DNA from: Actinomycetota bacterium
Lineage (GTDB): Bacteria; Actinomycetota; Actinomycetes; Mycobacteriales; SCTD01
Length of the DNA stretch: 41,372 nt
NCBI GenBank assembly: GCA_019348355.1
Contig: JAHWJP010000011.1
Location: 1-41,372 of the forward strand
Reading direction: 5' to 3'
Position 1 is the stretch's first letter. The number at the start of each line of letters is the position of its first letter. A program made the translations under genes and the position numbers. This document shows, in pieces, positions 11,017 to 19,072 of the stretch. Under the pieces are notes generated by a model. It saw only the letters and a program-made list of their open reading frames with translations, searched no databases and was not told the DNA's origin.

Positions 11017-12042
11017 TCATCCGAAGAACACCTCCGCCTCCTCATAGCGCTCCAGCGGCACGGTCTTGAGCTCGCCGGTCGCCTCGGCCAGCGGCACCCG
11101 CACGATGTCGGTACCCCGCAGCGCGACCATCACCCCGCTGTCACCGTCGTTCACGGCGTCGGCGGCGTGCAGTCCGAACCGGGTGGCCAGCACCCGGTCG
11201 TACGCGGTCGGTGTCCCACCCCGCTGGACGTGGCCGAGCACCGTCTGGCGCGCCTCGTAGCCGGTGCGGGCCGCGATCTCGCGCTCGAGGAACTGGCCGA
11301 TCCCGCCGAGCCGGACGTGGCCGAAGGCGTCCAGCTCACCGGTCTGCAGCTCCATCGTCCCTTCCAGCGGCTGCGCACCCTCGGCGACGACGAGGATCGG
11401 CGCGAACTCGCTGGCGAACCGGGTCGTCACGTAGTCGCAGACCTTGTCGATGTCGAAGCGCCGCTCCGGGATGAGGATGACGTTGGCCCCGCCGGCGAGG
11501 CCCGAGTGCAGCGCGATCCAGCCGGCGTGCCGCCCCATGACCTCGACGATCAGGGCCCGGTGATGCGACTCCGCGGTCGTGTGCAGTCGGTCGATGGCCT
11601 CGACGGCGACCTGCACGGCGGTGTCGAAGCCGAAGGTGTAGTCGGTCCCGGACAGGTCGTTGTCGATCGTCTTGGGCACGCCGACGACGTTCAGCCCATG
11701 CGCGGCGAGCGAAGTCGCGACGCCGAGCGTGTCCTCGCCGCCGATCGCGATCAGCGCGTCGACGCCGAGCTCGCGCAGGTTGGCCTCGATCCGCTCGACC
11801 CCGCCGTCGACCTTGATCGGGTTGGTGCGGCTGCTGCCCAGGATGGTGCCGCCACGCGGCAGGATGCCCCGGGTCTGCGTCACGCCCAGCGGCATCGTCA
11901 GGCCTTCCAGCGGCCCTTTCCACCCGTCCCGGAAGCCGACGAACTCATGGCCGTGCACCACCGTGCCCTTGCGCACCACCGCCCGGATGACGGCGTTGAG
12001 TCCGGGACAGTCCCCGCCGCCGGTCAGCACACCGATCCGCAC
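11017..12042 (-). CDS. pfkA: Phosphofructokinase, predicted PPi-dependent
   Basis: Phosphorylates fructose 6-phosphate. The protein (341 aa from GTG 12042) starts with MRIGVLTGGGDCPGLNAVIR and has GGEDTLGVA at 101-109, VPKTIDNDL at 122-130 and FGFDTA. Position 104 is Asp and position 124 is Lys. In the family, Gly104/Gly124 mark ATP enzymes, whereas Asp104 with Lys124 marks pyrophosphate-dependent ones such as the Amycolatopsis enzyme. A reversible PPi-PFK is therefore predicted. The start is set by GGAGG 8 nt upstream (GGAGGTAGTG then GTG); the frame remains open to 12093. TAGTGT at 12072-12077 (minus) may be its -10. aroG follows on the same strand. Confidence 0.92.
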   Translation of the reverse strand: MRIGVLTGGGDCPGLNAVIRAVVRKGTVVHGHEFVGFRDGWKGPLEGLTMPLGVTQTRGILPRGGTILGSSRTNPIKVDGGVERIEANLRELGVDALIAIGGEDTLGVATSLAAHGLNVVGVPKTIDNDLSGTDYTFGFDTAVQVAVEAIDRLHTTAESHHRALIVEVMGRHAGWIALHSGLAGGANVILIPERRFDIDKVCDYVTTRFASEFAPILVVAEGAQPLEGTMELQTGELDAFGHVRLGGIGQFLEREIAARTGYEARQTVLGHVQRGGTPTAYDRVLATRFGLHAADAVNDGDSGVMVALRGTDIVRVPLAEATGELKTVPLERYEEAEVFFG

Positions 12043-12157
12043 CACTACCTCCGAGGTCGCCGTCGACGCGGACACTAGTGGGCGGCTGCGCACCCGCAGG
12101 GGTCAGCCGTACTGTCATCAACGCCCGTACATGACGACCGTCTCGACAGGAGCGCCC

Positions 12158-13372
12158 GTGACCGTCCCCCACCTGCTCGACCGCCCCTCCTCCGCAGGGC
12201 CGCGTCCGGTGCGGGTCGCGGTGCTGGGCGCCGGTCCGACCGGGCTGGAGGCCGCGCTCGCCGCGCACCAGCAGGGTTGGGACGTGACGGTGTACGAGCA
12301 GTCCGCCCACGTCGGTGCCTACGTACGCGCCTGGGGCCACGTCCGGCTGTTCACGCCCTGGCACATGAACGTCTCGCCGCGCGCCGCCGAGGCGCTCGGC
12401 GTGCCGGTGGGTGCGGACTGTCCGACCGGAACGCAGTACGCCGAGCACCTCGACCGGGTGGCGGCCCTGCTGCCCGACGTCCGCCTGTCGACGCGGGTGC
12501 TGTCGATCGCCCGCGAGGGACTGCTCAAGAACGAGGAGATCGGCAGCGCCGAGCGCGGTACGCGCCCGTTCCGGCTGCTGGTGGAAGGGCCGGAGGGCGC
12601 CGAGCGGATCGAGGTCGCGGACGTGGTGCTGGACTGCACCGGCACCTACGGCAACCCCAATCCCCTTGGTCACGGGGGTATCCCGGCTCCTGGTGAGCGG
12701 ATACTGGCGCACCGGATCTCGCACGAGATCCCGCTGGTCGACGCCGGTTGGGCGGGCCGCCGGGTGCTGCTCGTCGGCGCCGGCTACAGCGCGCAGACCG
12801 CGGCCCGGGACCTGGTTGCCGCCGGCGCCGAGGTGGTCTGGGCCGTACGCCGCGCCGCGACCACCTGGGGCGCGGTCCCCGCGGACCCGCTGCCCGATCG
12901 CGCTGCGCTGGTGGCCTCCTCCCAGCACATTGCCTCGGGGGCGGTCGCCGAGGCGCAGGTCCTGACCGGTGTGCTGGTCGACGAGCTGCGGCCCGCCGGC
13001 GGCGGCGTGGCCGTGGTCCTGCGGGACGCCGCCGGGGCGGTCCGGGAGGTCGTCGTCGACGAGATCCTCTCGATGACCGGGTCGGTGGGTGACAGCCGGC
13101 TCTACCGCCAGCTGCAGGTGCACGAGTGCTACGCCACCGAGGGTCCGATCACCCTGGCGGCGACCCTGCTCGGCGGCGAGGGCGGTGACTGCCTGGCCCA
13201 GAGCTCCGCGGGCGTCGACGCCCTGCGCAACCCCGAGCCGCGGTTCTTCGTGCTCGGCAGCAAGTCCTACGGCCGCAACAACACCTTCCTGCTGCGGGTC
13301 GGCTGGGAACAGGTCGCCGAGGTCGTCGCCGACCTCGCGACGGAGTTCGCGCCGCGAGAGGGAGCCGCCTGA
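12158..13372 (+). CDS. FAD-dependent NAD(P)-binding oxidoreductase
   Basis: A 404-residue flavoprotein with an N-terminal dinucleotide-binding motif VAVLGAGPTGLEAALAAH and Glu at the end of beta-2 (VYEQ). A second Rossmann motif, VLLVGAGYSAQTAARDL, lies at about residues 200-216. A C-terminal FVLGSKSYGRNNTFLL block fits the FAD-side closing region of monooxygenase- or thioredoxin-reductase-like flavoproteins. The substrate is unknown. GTG 12158 is chosen for its AGGAG at 5 nt; ATG 12131 upstream is in frame but has no ribosome binding site. TACTGT at 12110-12115 could be a -10. Divergent from pfkA. Confidence 0.82.
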   Translation: MTVPHLLDRPSSAGPRPVRVAVLGAGPTGLEAALAAHQQGWDVTVYEQSAHVGAYVRAWGHVRLFTPWHMNVSPRAAEALGVPVGADCPTGTQYAEHLDRVAALLPDVRLSTRVLSIAREGLLKNEEIGSAERGTRPFRLLVEGPEGAERIEVADVVLDCTGTYGNPNPLGHGGIPAPGERILAHRISHEIPLVDAGWAGRRVLLVGAGYSAQTAARDLVAAGAEVVWAVRRAATTWGAVPADPLPDRAALVASSQHIASGAVAEAQVLTGVLVDELRPAGGGVAVVLRDAAGAVREVVVDEILSMTGSVGDSRLYRQLQVHECYATEGPITLAATLLGGEGGDCLAQSSAGVDALRNPEPRFFVLGSKSYGRNNTFLLRVGWEQVAEVVADLATEFAPREGAA

Positions 13373-13373
13373 G

Positions 13374-13529
13374 CCGGGCCCGCGCATCCTGGACCTCTCC
13401 CGCGCCGGCTCGCGGGCGCTCGGCTTCGACGGCGTCCAGCAGGTCGCCATCGAAGTCCTCGTCCCCGCCGGACAGGCCCGCATCCGCCCCGCAGCCCAGC
13501 CCATTACCCGTGATCCACGCAGCCGTTGA
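13374..13529 (+). pseudogene. Remnant of an RlpA-type double-psi beta-barrel gene (C-terminal end only)
   Basis: The frame ending at TGA 13527-13529 reads GPRILDLSRAGSRALGFDGVQQVAIEVL and then a Pro/Ala-rich tail. This matches the C-terminal part of RlpA-like cell-wall proteins, whose domain ends with a (V/I)(I/L)DLSRAA...V..V.(V/I)E motif. No start codon and no N-terminal part of the domain exist upstream; the flavoprotein occupies that DNA in another frame. The last codons and the stop lie inside palindrome copy C. It is best explained as a gene relic left by deletion. A frameshifted extension of the flavoprotein is less likely. Confidence 0.6.
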
Positions 13530-13571
13530 GGTAGATCTGCACGCAGGATCTATCTCAAGCCGCCCGTGATC
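13512..13571. repeat. Nested palindrome, copy C (60 bp)
   Basis: The outer stem is GATCCACG (13512-13519) with CGTGATC (13565-13571), one base shorter than copies A and B. The inner stem is GAGGTAGAT with ATCTATCTC, which keeps pairing through changes on both sides relative to copies A and B (TGAGGTGGA/TCCACCTCA). GTTGA begins at offset 13. Confidence 0.8.
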
Positions 13572-13623
13572 ACCGAGAAGAAGGCGAGCCCAGCTCGGGC
13601 GAGCCAGCCCATCCCAGCTCCAT

Positions 13624-13684
13624 GATCATCAGGGGGTTGACGCACGACACGCCCGGCGCGTCCGACGGGAATCTCCTGATGATC
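13624..13684. repeat. Nested palindrome, copy D (divergent, 61 bp)
   Basis: The outer stem is GATCATCAGG (13624-13633) with CCTGATGATC (13675-13684). The inner stem is GACGC (13639-13643) with GCGTC (13658-13662). GTTGA begins at offset 12. Length, GATC ends and GTTGA match copies A-C although the stem sequences differ. Copies C and D occupy most of the gene-free stretch 13530-13722; nothing else was seen there. Confidence 0.7.
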
Positions 13685-13722
13685 TTGAGGGCCGCAAGGG
13701 ACCTGGCGGGCGGGGCCCCCGG

Positions 13723-14214
13723 CTACACCGACAGGCCCAGCCGGTAGGCCCGCTCCGCCAGCGCCTCCCACTTGAGCCGCACGTGCCGGGCGTCGTCCAG
13801 CGCGTGGTGCAGCCCCGTCGACTGCACCGGCAGGGCCGGCCGGCCCAGGTGTTCCCAGAGCTGCCGTACGTCGAGGGTGAGCCGCGGTATCGAGCGTGGC
13901 AGCTCGGGCATCGAGCCCCACAGCTGGCACAGGGCGACATGGTCGTACGCCCCGAACCACGCCCACAACACCGGCGTATCGCCCAGGAACTCCAGCAACG
14001 CGGAGCGCAGCGCGAAGCGCGTCATCCACGCCGGGTCGCCCGGCGGCGGGAGCTGCGGCAGGACGTTCTGCTTCACCCACGGATGCGCCGTCGCAGGGTC
14101 GAACTCGGTCGACACCGCGTAGAACTCGCGGCCGTCCTCGGCCACCGCGCCGAACGAGATCAGCCCGATCTCCGGCGCCGTGGTGGAGAACTCCCCGTCG
14201 TACCAGACCCTCAT
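13723..14214 (-). CDS. RNase AS-type 3'-5' exoribonuclease (Rv2179c family)
   Basis: A DEDDh-fold exoribonuclease; the mycobacterial member degrades adenylate-containing RNA. The 163-residue protein has Asp6 and Glu8 (YDGEF, where the mycobacterial form has YDTEF), VAEDGREFYAVSTEFDP, LWAWFGAYDHVALCQLWG with Asp91, and His136 with Asp141 in HHALDDAR, giving the complete D-E-D-H-D set. The start is ATG 14214, with CAGGAT ending 6 nt upstream, which could serve as either -10 or AGGA ribosome binding site. It is divergent from the osmolyte operon. Its presence near aroG and a Ser/Thr kinase matches M. tuberculosis. Confidence 0.92.
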   Translation of the reverse strand: MRVWYDGEFSTTAPEIGLISFGAVAEDGREFYAVSTEFDPATAHPWVKQNVLPQLPPPGDPAWMTRFALRSALLEFLGDTPVLWAWFGAYDHVALCQLWGSMPELPRSIPRLTLDVRQLWEHLGRPALPVQSTGLHHALDDARHVRLKWEALAERAYRLGLSV

Positions 14215-14319
14215 CGGCCCATCCTGCCTTTCATTTCAGCCATGTGAAGGTCTCCGCACCGGCGTTTAGCGCCTCCCCCGCCGAGAACGAACAGGGGAGT
14301 CGACCGAGGGGGCTTGCCT

Positions 14320-16101
14320 GTGTGCGGGTTCAGCGGCGAGGTGCGCCGCGACGGCCGAGTGGCCGACATCGCTGCCGTGGCGCGGATGACGGCAACGATG
14401 GACGACCGGGGCCCGGACGGGTCAGGGCTCTGGTCGGCCGGCCCGATCGCGCTGGGACACCGCCGGCTTCAGGTCGTCGACCTCACCGAGCACGCCGCCC
14501 AGCCGATGGTCGACGCCGAGCTGGGGCTGACCATCGTGCTCAACGGGATGGTCTACAACTACCCGCAGCTGCGCCAGGAGCTGACCGGTCTGGGTTACCG
14601 GTTCTTCTCGCACGGCGACACCGAGGTCGTCCTGAAGGCCTACCACCGGTGGGGCGAGGACTTCGTCGACCACCTGGTCGGGATGTTCGCCTGCGCGATC
14701 GTCGAGCGCGACACCGGCCGGGTGGTGCTCGCCCGCGACCGGCTCGGGGTCAAGCCGCTGTACGTCGCCGAGCTCAGCGACGGCAAGGCCCTGCGCTTCG
14801 CCAGCACCATCCCGGCCCTGCTGGCCGGCGGCGGCATCGACACCACCATCGACCGGGCGGCGCTGCACTGCTATCTCAGCTTCCACTCGGTGGTCCCGGC
14901 TCCCCGCACCGTGCTGCAGGGCATCCGCAAGCTGCCACCGGCGACGGTCCAAGTTCTCGAGCCGGACGGTACGAGCCGGGACCGCGTCTACTGGGCGCCG
15001 TCCTACGGCCGCGATCCCGCCCACGCCCGCTGGTCCGAGAAGGACTGGCAGCAAGCGGTTCTCGACGCACTGCGCCTGTCGGTGCGGCGGCGCATGGTGT
15101 CCGACATCGAGGTGGGTGTGCTGCTGTCCGGCGGCCTCGACTCGAGCCTGGTCGTGGGGCTGCTCGCCGAGCAGGGGCAGCACGACCTGCGTACGTTCTC
15201 GATCGGTTTCGAGGCGGTCGGTGGCCGCAGCGGCGACGAGTTCGTCTACTCGGACCTGGTCGCGGAGCGGTTCGGCACCAAGCACATGCAGCTGCTCGTC
15301 CCGCCGGAGCGGGTGCTGCCGGCGCTGGACAGCGCGGTCGCCGCGATGAGCGAGCCGATGGTCAGCCATGACGTGGTCGCCTTCTACCTGCTCTCGCAGG
15401 AGGTGTCGAAGCACGTGCACGTGGTGCAGTCCGGCCAAGGCGCCGACGAGGTGTTCGCCGGCTACCACTGGTATCCCCCGATGCTCGGCGCGGCCGACCC
15501 GGTGGACACCTATGCCACGGCCTTCTTCGACCGGAACGATTCCGGCGTGGCGGCGCTTCTCGACCCGGCCTGGCACGCAGACCGCGACGAGAGCCGGCTT
15601 TTTGTCGAGGAGCACTTCGCCCGCCCGGGCGCCGACACCGCCGTCGACAAGGCGCTGCGCCTGGACACCGAGGTGATGCTCGTCGACGACCCGGTCAAGC
15701 GGGTCGACAACACCACCATGGCGTACGGCCTGGAAGCGCGCGTCCCGTTCCTCGACCACGAGCTGGTGGAGCTGGCGGCAGCCTGCCCGCCGGAGCTGAA
15801 GCTCGCGCACGGCGGCAAGGGAGTGCTCAAATCGGCTGCCCGCCAGGTGATCCCGAGTGAGGTGATCGACCGGCCGAAGGGATACTTCCCGGTGCCGGCG
15901 CTGACCCACCTCGAGGGCGGCTTCCTCGACCGGGTGCGCGACGCCCTGACGGCGCCGGCCGCCAAGGACCGCGGCCTGTTCCGCCCGGAGGTCGTGGACC
16001 GCCTGCTGTGCGAGCCCAACGCGACCCTCACCCCGCTCGGCGGCAACCCTCTCTGGCAGCTCGCGCTGCTCGAGATGTGGCTGCAGGGGCGCGGGTTGTG
16101 A
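14320..16101 (+). CDS. asnO: Asparagine-synthase-family amidotransferase of N-acetylglutaminylglutamine amide synthesis (AsnO)
   Basis: Transfers glutamine-derived ammonia to N-acetylglutaminylglutamine, giving the neutral osmolyte NAGGN. The protein (593 aa) begins MCGFSGEVRRDG, so Cys2 is the N-terminal nucleophile of the class II glutaminase; this fixes the GTG start at 14320, and GAGGGGG lies 7 nt upstream. The N-terminal glutaminase domain covers about 1-210. The AsnB-type synthetase domain follows, with PP-loop VLLSGGLDSSLVVGLL and QGADEVFAGYHWYPP. Family assignment over ordinary AsnB rests on the next two genes, which are exactly the ngg and M42 peptidase partners of this pathway. It is the first gene of the operon. 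Confidence 0.92.
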   Translation: MCGFSGEVRRDGRVADIAAVARMTATMDDRGPDGSGLWSAGPIALGHRRLQVVDLTEHAAQPMVDAELGLTIVLNGMVYNYPQLRQELTGLGYRFFSHGDTEVVLKAYHRWGEDFVDHLVGMFACAIVERDTGRVVLARDRLGVKPLYVAELSDGKALRFASTIPALLAGGGIDTTIDRAALHCYLSFHSVVPAPRTVLQGIRKLPPATVQVLEPDGTSRDRVYWAPSYGRDPAHARWSEKDWQQAVLDALRLSVRRRMVSDIEVGVLLSGGLDSSLVVGLLAEQGQHDLRTFSIGFEAVGGRSGDEFVYSDLVAERFGTKHMQLLVPPERVLPALDSAVAAMSEPMVSHDVVAFYLLSQEVSKHVHVVQSGQGADEVFAGYHWYPPMLGAADPVDTYATAFFDRNDSGVAALLDPAWHADRDESRLFVEEHFARPGADTAVDKALRLDTEVMLVDDPVKRVDNTTMAYGLEARVPFLDHELVELAAACPPELKLAHGGKGVLKSAARQVIPSEVIDRPKGYFPVPALTHLEGGFLDRVRDALTAPAAKDRGLFRPEVVDRLLCEPNATLTPLGGNPLWQLALLEMWLQGRGL

Positions 16102-16125
16102 CAGTGCGGCCGTGAGCGGCGGGCG

Positions 16126-17856
16126 ATGACCCGAGACCCGGCCCCACCGGGTGCGAGCAGCTTCAGCACCCGCTGGCACGGGCCCGCCACCGCTCTGCCG
16201 GAGGGCATCCGGCCCGACGTCGTGCTCGACTGCGGCTGGGGGCGCATCGTGTTCGGTCAGACCTTCACCTCACCGGACCGGCTCCGCTCGGCGCTGCGTG
16301 GCGAGGAGAGCGGCCGGCGCGACATCTGCATGTATCCCCGTGAGCCGCACGTGCTCGTGGCCCAGTCCCCGGCCGAGCTGTTCGTGGACCCCTCCCACAT
16401 CTACCGCCTGGACCTGGGGGAGTTCTCCGCCGGGGCACCCCGGAGCGCGGCGGTGATCCGGGCACTGACCAGCGAGGCCGACGCAGTGGCGGTGAACGCG
16501 GTCTACGCCAGAGCGGGCATGGTGCGGGCCAAACCGTCCCTGCTGCTCCACAATGCGCAGAGCCCGGTCTTCACCTACCTCGTGGCCACCGAGCCAGGCA
16601 GTGGCCGCATCCTCGGCACCGTCACCGGCGTCGACCATGCCGAGGCGTTCGGCGACCCCGAGCAGGGCACCAGCCTGTGGTGCCTCGCCGTCGATCCGCA
16701 GAGCCGGCTGGCGGGGATCGGTGAGCACCTCGCCCGGGCGCTGGCCGAGCACTACGTCGGGCGCGGCCGTTCCTACGTCGACCTGTCCGTCCTGCACGAC
16801 AACGACAAGGCGATCGCGCTGTACGAGCGGGTCGGCTTCTCGCGGGTGCCCGTCCTGGCGCTCAAACGCAAGAACACGATCAACGAGCGGTTGTTCGTGA
16901 CGGCGCCGCCGGAGGACTATCAGCGGCTCAACCCCTACGCCCGCATCATCGCCGACGAGGCCCGCCGCCGCGGGATCGGCGTGGACGTGCTGGACGCGGA
17001 GTGGGGCGAGCTGCGCCTGTCCCACGCCGGGCGCAGCATCGTCACCCGCGAGTCGCTGTCCGAGCTCACGACCGCCGTGGCGATGTCGCGCTGTGACGAC
17101 AAGCGGGTCACCCGCCGGATCTTCGAGGGTGCCGGTCTTTCTGTGCCACAGGGGCGTTCGGCCACCAGTGACGAGGCGGACCGGGCCTTTCTCCACGAGC
17201 TCGGAGAGCTCGTGGTCAAGCCCGCGCGCGGCGAGCAGGGCCGGGGGATCACCGTCGGGGTGAGCGACGAGCCGGCGCTGGACGAGGCGGTGGCGCTCGC
17301 CCGCTCGTACTGCCCGGACGTGCTGCTCGAGCAGCTGGTGTCCGGGCAGGACCTTCGCGTCATCGTCATCGGACACCAGCTCGTCGCGGCAGCCGTCCGC
17401 CGTCCGGCCTCGGTGATCGGCGACGGGCACACGCCGGTGCGCAAACTCATCACTGCCCAGAGCCGGCGGCGGGAGGCCGCCACGCGCAGCGAGTCGCGGA
17501 TCCCCCTCGACGAGGCCACCGCGGCGACGGTGCGCGCCCACGGCTACGAGCTGGACGACGTGCTGGGTGCAGGACAGGAGTTGGAGGTCCGGCGCACCGC
17601 CAACCTGCACACAGGTGGCACGATCCACGACGTGACCGCATCCCTGCACCCTGCCGTGGTCAGCGCGGCGGTTCGAGCGAGCCGCGCGCTGGACATTCCC
17701 GTGACCGGTCTGGACTTCCTCTTGCCAGACCCCGAAGGGCCCGACCACGTGCTGATCGAGGCCAACGAGCGGCCGGGCCTTGCCAACCACGAGCCGCAAC
17801 CGACGGCCGAGCGCTTCGTCGACCTGCTGTTCCCCGAAACGAGCCTGCGGACGTGA
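16126..17856 (+). CDS. ngg: N-acetylglutaminylglutamine synthetase (GNAT plus ATP-grasp)
   Basis: A 576-residue fusion predicted to acetylate glutamine and ligate a second glutamine. Residues about 1-110 are a family-specific N-terminal region (RPDVVLDCGWGRIVFG, DICMYPREPHVL). A GNAT domain follows at about 115-245 (LWCLAVDPQSRLAGIGEHLARAL binds acetyl-CoA; NDKAIALYERVGF). The C-terminal ATP-grasp domain covers about 300-570 (GELVVKPARGEQGRGITVGV, LLEQLVSGQDLRVIVIG, TGLDFLLPDP, LIEANERPGL). It starts 25 nt after asnO and its stop overlaps the next start by 4 nt (GTGA). This is the hallmark gene of NAGGN synthesis, known in Pseudomonas and Sinorhizobium as an osmotically induced pathway. Confidence 0.94.
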   Translation: MTRDPAPPGASSFSTRWHGPATALPEGIRPDVVLDCGWGRIVFGQTFTSPDRLRSALRGEESGRRDICMYPREPHVLVAQSPAELFVDPSHIYRLDLGEFSAGAPRSAAVIRALTSEADAVAVNAVYARAGMVRAKPSLLLHNAQSPVFTYLVATEPGSGRILGTVTGVDHAEAFGDPEQGTSLWCLAVDPQSRLAGIGEHLARALAEHYVGRGRSYVDLSVLHDNDKAIALYERVGFSRVPVLALKRKNTINERLFVTAPPEDYQRLNPYARIIADEARRRGIGVDVLDAEWGELRLSHAGRSIVTRESLSELTTAVAMSRCDDKRVTRRIFEGAGLSVPQGRSATSDEADRAFLHELGELVVKPARGEQGRGITVGVSDEPALDEAVALARSYCPDVLLEQLVSGQDLRVIVIGHQLVAAAVRRPASVIGDGHTPVRKLITAQSRRREAATRSESRIPLDEATAATVRAHGYELDDVLGAGQELEVRRTANLHTGGTIHDVTASLHPAVVSAAVRASRALDIPVTGLDFLLPDPEGPDHVLIEANERPGLANHEPQPTAERFVDLLFPETSLRT

Positions 17857-19049
17857 CCCAACCGCCACCGGAGAACGGCACTGGAGCGGCACCACGCAAG
17901 CTCGACATCGACATGGTCTACGTCCAGGACGTCCTGCTGCACCTGCTGCGCACGCCCAGCCCGACCGGACGCACCGACCAGGTCGTGCAGTACATCGGGG
18001 AGCGTCTGCTCGAGCTCGGACTGGAGCTGTCGGTCACCCGGCGCGGGCTGCTCAACGCCACCCTGCAGGGCGGCCGGCCCGGGCCGGACCGGGCCGTCGT
18101 CGTGCACGCCGACACGATCGGCGCGATGGTCACCCGCCTCAAGGACAACGGCCGGCTGGAGATCACGCCGCTCGGCACGCACAGCGCGCGCTTCGCCGAG
18201 GGCGCCCACGTGACCGTCTTCACCGACTGCCACGAGCTCAGCTACACCGGAACGGTGCTGCCGCTCAAGAGCAGCGGACACCAGTACGGCGAGGAGGTCG
18301 ACACCCAGGGCATCGGCTGGCCGCTGGTCGAGGTGCGCATCGACGAGCCGGTGAGCGATGCCGCCGACCTGGTGGCGCTGGGCATGCACGTCGGTGACTT
18401 CGTCGCCTTCGACGCGAACCCCATCCTCGCCTCGGGCGGCTTCGTGAAGTCACGGCACCTCGATGACAAGGCCGGGATCGCCGCCGCGATGGGGGCGTTC
18501 CAGGCCCTCGTCGAGTCCGGCATCCGGCTGCCGGTGAGCGCCCACCTGCTCGTGACGATCGCCGAGGAGGTCGGGCACGGCGCCACCCACGGGCTCGACA
18601 CCAACGTGGCGGAGATGATCGCGGTCGACAACGCCGTCGTGGCAGCCGGCCAGCAGTCGCGCGAGGACCGCGTCAACATCGCCATGCTCGACTCGACCGG
18701 CCCGTTCGACTACCACTTCAGCCGGCGCCTGCTGTCCCTCTGCGGTGATCACGACATCCCTTTCACCCGGGACACTTTCCGCCACTACCGGTCCGACGCG
18801 GCGAGCGCCGTCGAGGCAGGCCTGGAGATGCGCACCGCGCTGATCGGCTTCGGCGTCGACTCGAGCCACGGTCACGAGCGGACCCACTTCCGCGGCATCC
18901 AGGCCGTCGCGGAGCTGCTGGCGGTCTACCTGCAGAGCGACCTGACCTTCCCCGAGTGGGACACCAGCGAGCGCGGCACCCTGGAGGACTTTCCCAGTGG
19001 CAGCGTCCAGCCGGCGCCGCTCGAGGACCTGCGCCGCCCGACGGACTGA
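17853..19049 (+). CDS. M42-family peptidase of the NAGGN osmoprotectant system
   Basis: A dinuclear-metal aminopeptidase-fold protein of 398 residues. Metal and catalytic motifs are VVHADTIGAMV, KSRHLDDKAGIAA, IAEEVGHGATHG and DSSHGHERTHF. It always accompanies asnO and ngg in the known gene trio; its exact job, perhaps dipeptide turnover or recycling, is not established. The GTG start at 17853 overlaps the ngg stop by 4 nt, implying translational coupling. After its stop there are only 23 nt to glpK, which seems to have its own promoter. Confidence 0.92.
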   Translation: MTQPPPENGTGAAPRKLDIDMVYVQDVLLHLLRTPSPTGRTDQVVQYIGERLLELGLELSVTRRGLLNATLQGGRPGPDRAVVVHADTIGAMVTRLKDNGRLEITPLGTHSARFAEGAHVTVFTDCHELSYTGTVLPLKSSGHQYGEEVDTQGIGWPLVEVRIDEPVSDAADLVALGMHVGDFVAFDANPILASGGFVKSRHLDDKAGIAAAMGAFQALVESGIRLPVSAHLLVTIAEEVGHGATHGLDTNVAEMIAVDNAVVAAGQQSREDRVNIAMLDSTGPFDYHFSRRLLSLCGDHDIPFTRDTFRHYRSDAASAVEAGLEMRTALIGFGVDSSHGHERTHFRGIQAVAELLAVYLQSDLTFPEWDTSERGTLEDFPSGSVQPAPLEDLRRPTD

Positions 19050-19059
19050 GCCCTGCCGC

Positions 19060-19065
19060 TAGCGT
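19060..19065 (+). promoter_or_regulatory. -10 element of a leaderless promoter (glpK)
   Basis: TAGCGT ends 7 nt before ATG 19073. No Shine-Dalgarno sequence is present. Confidence 0.5.
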
Positions 19066-19072
19066 CGCGGTC

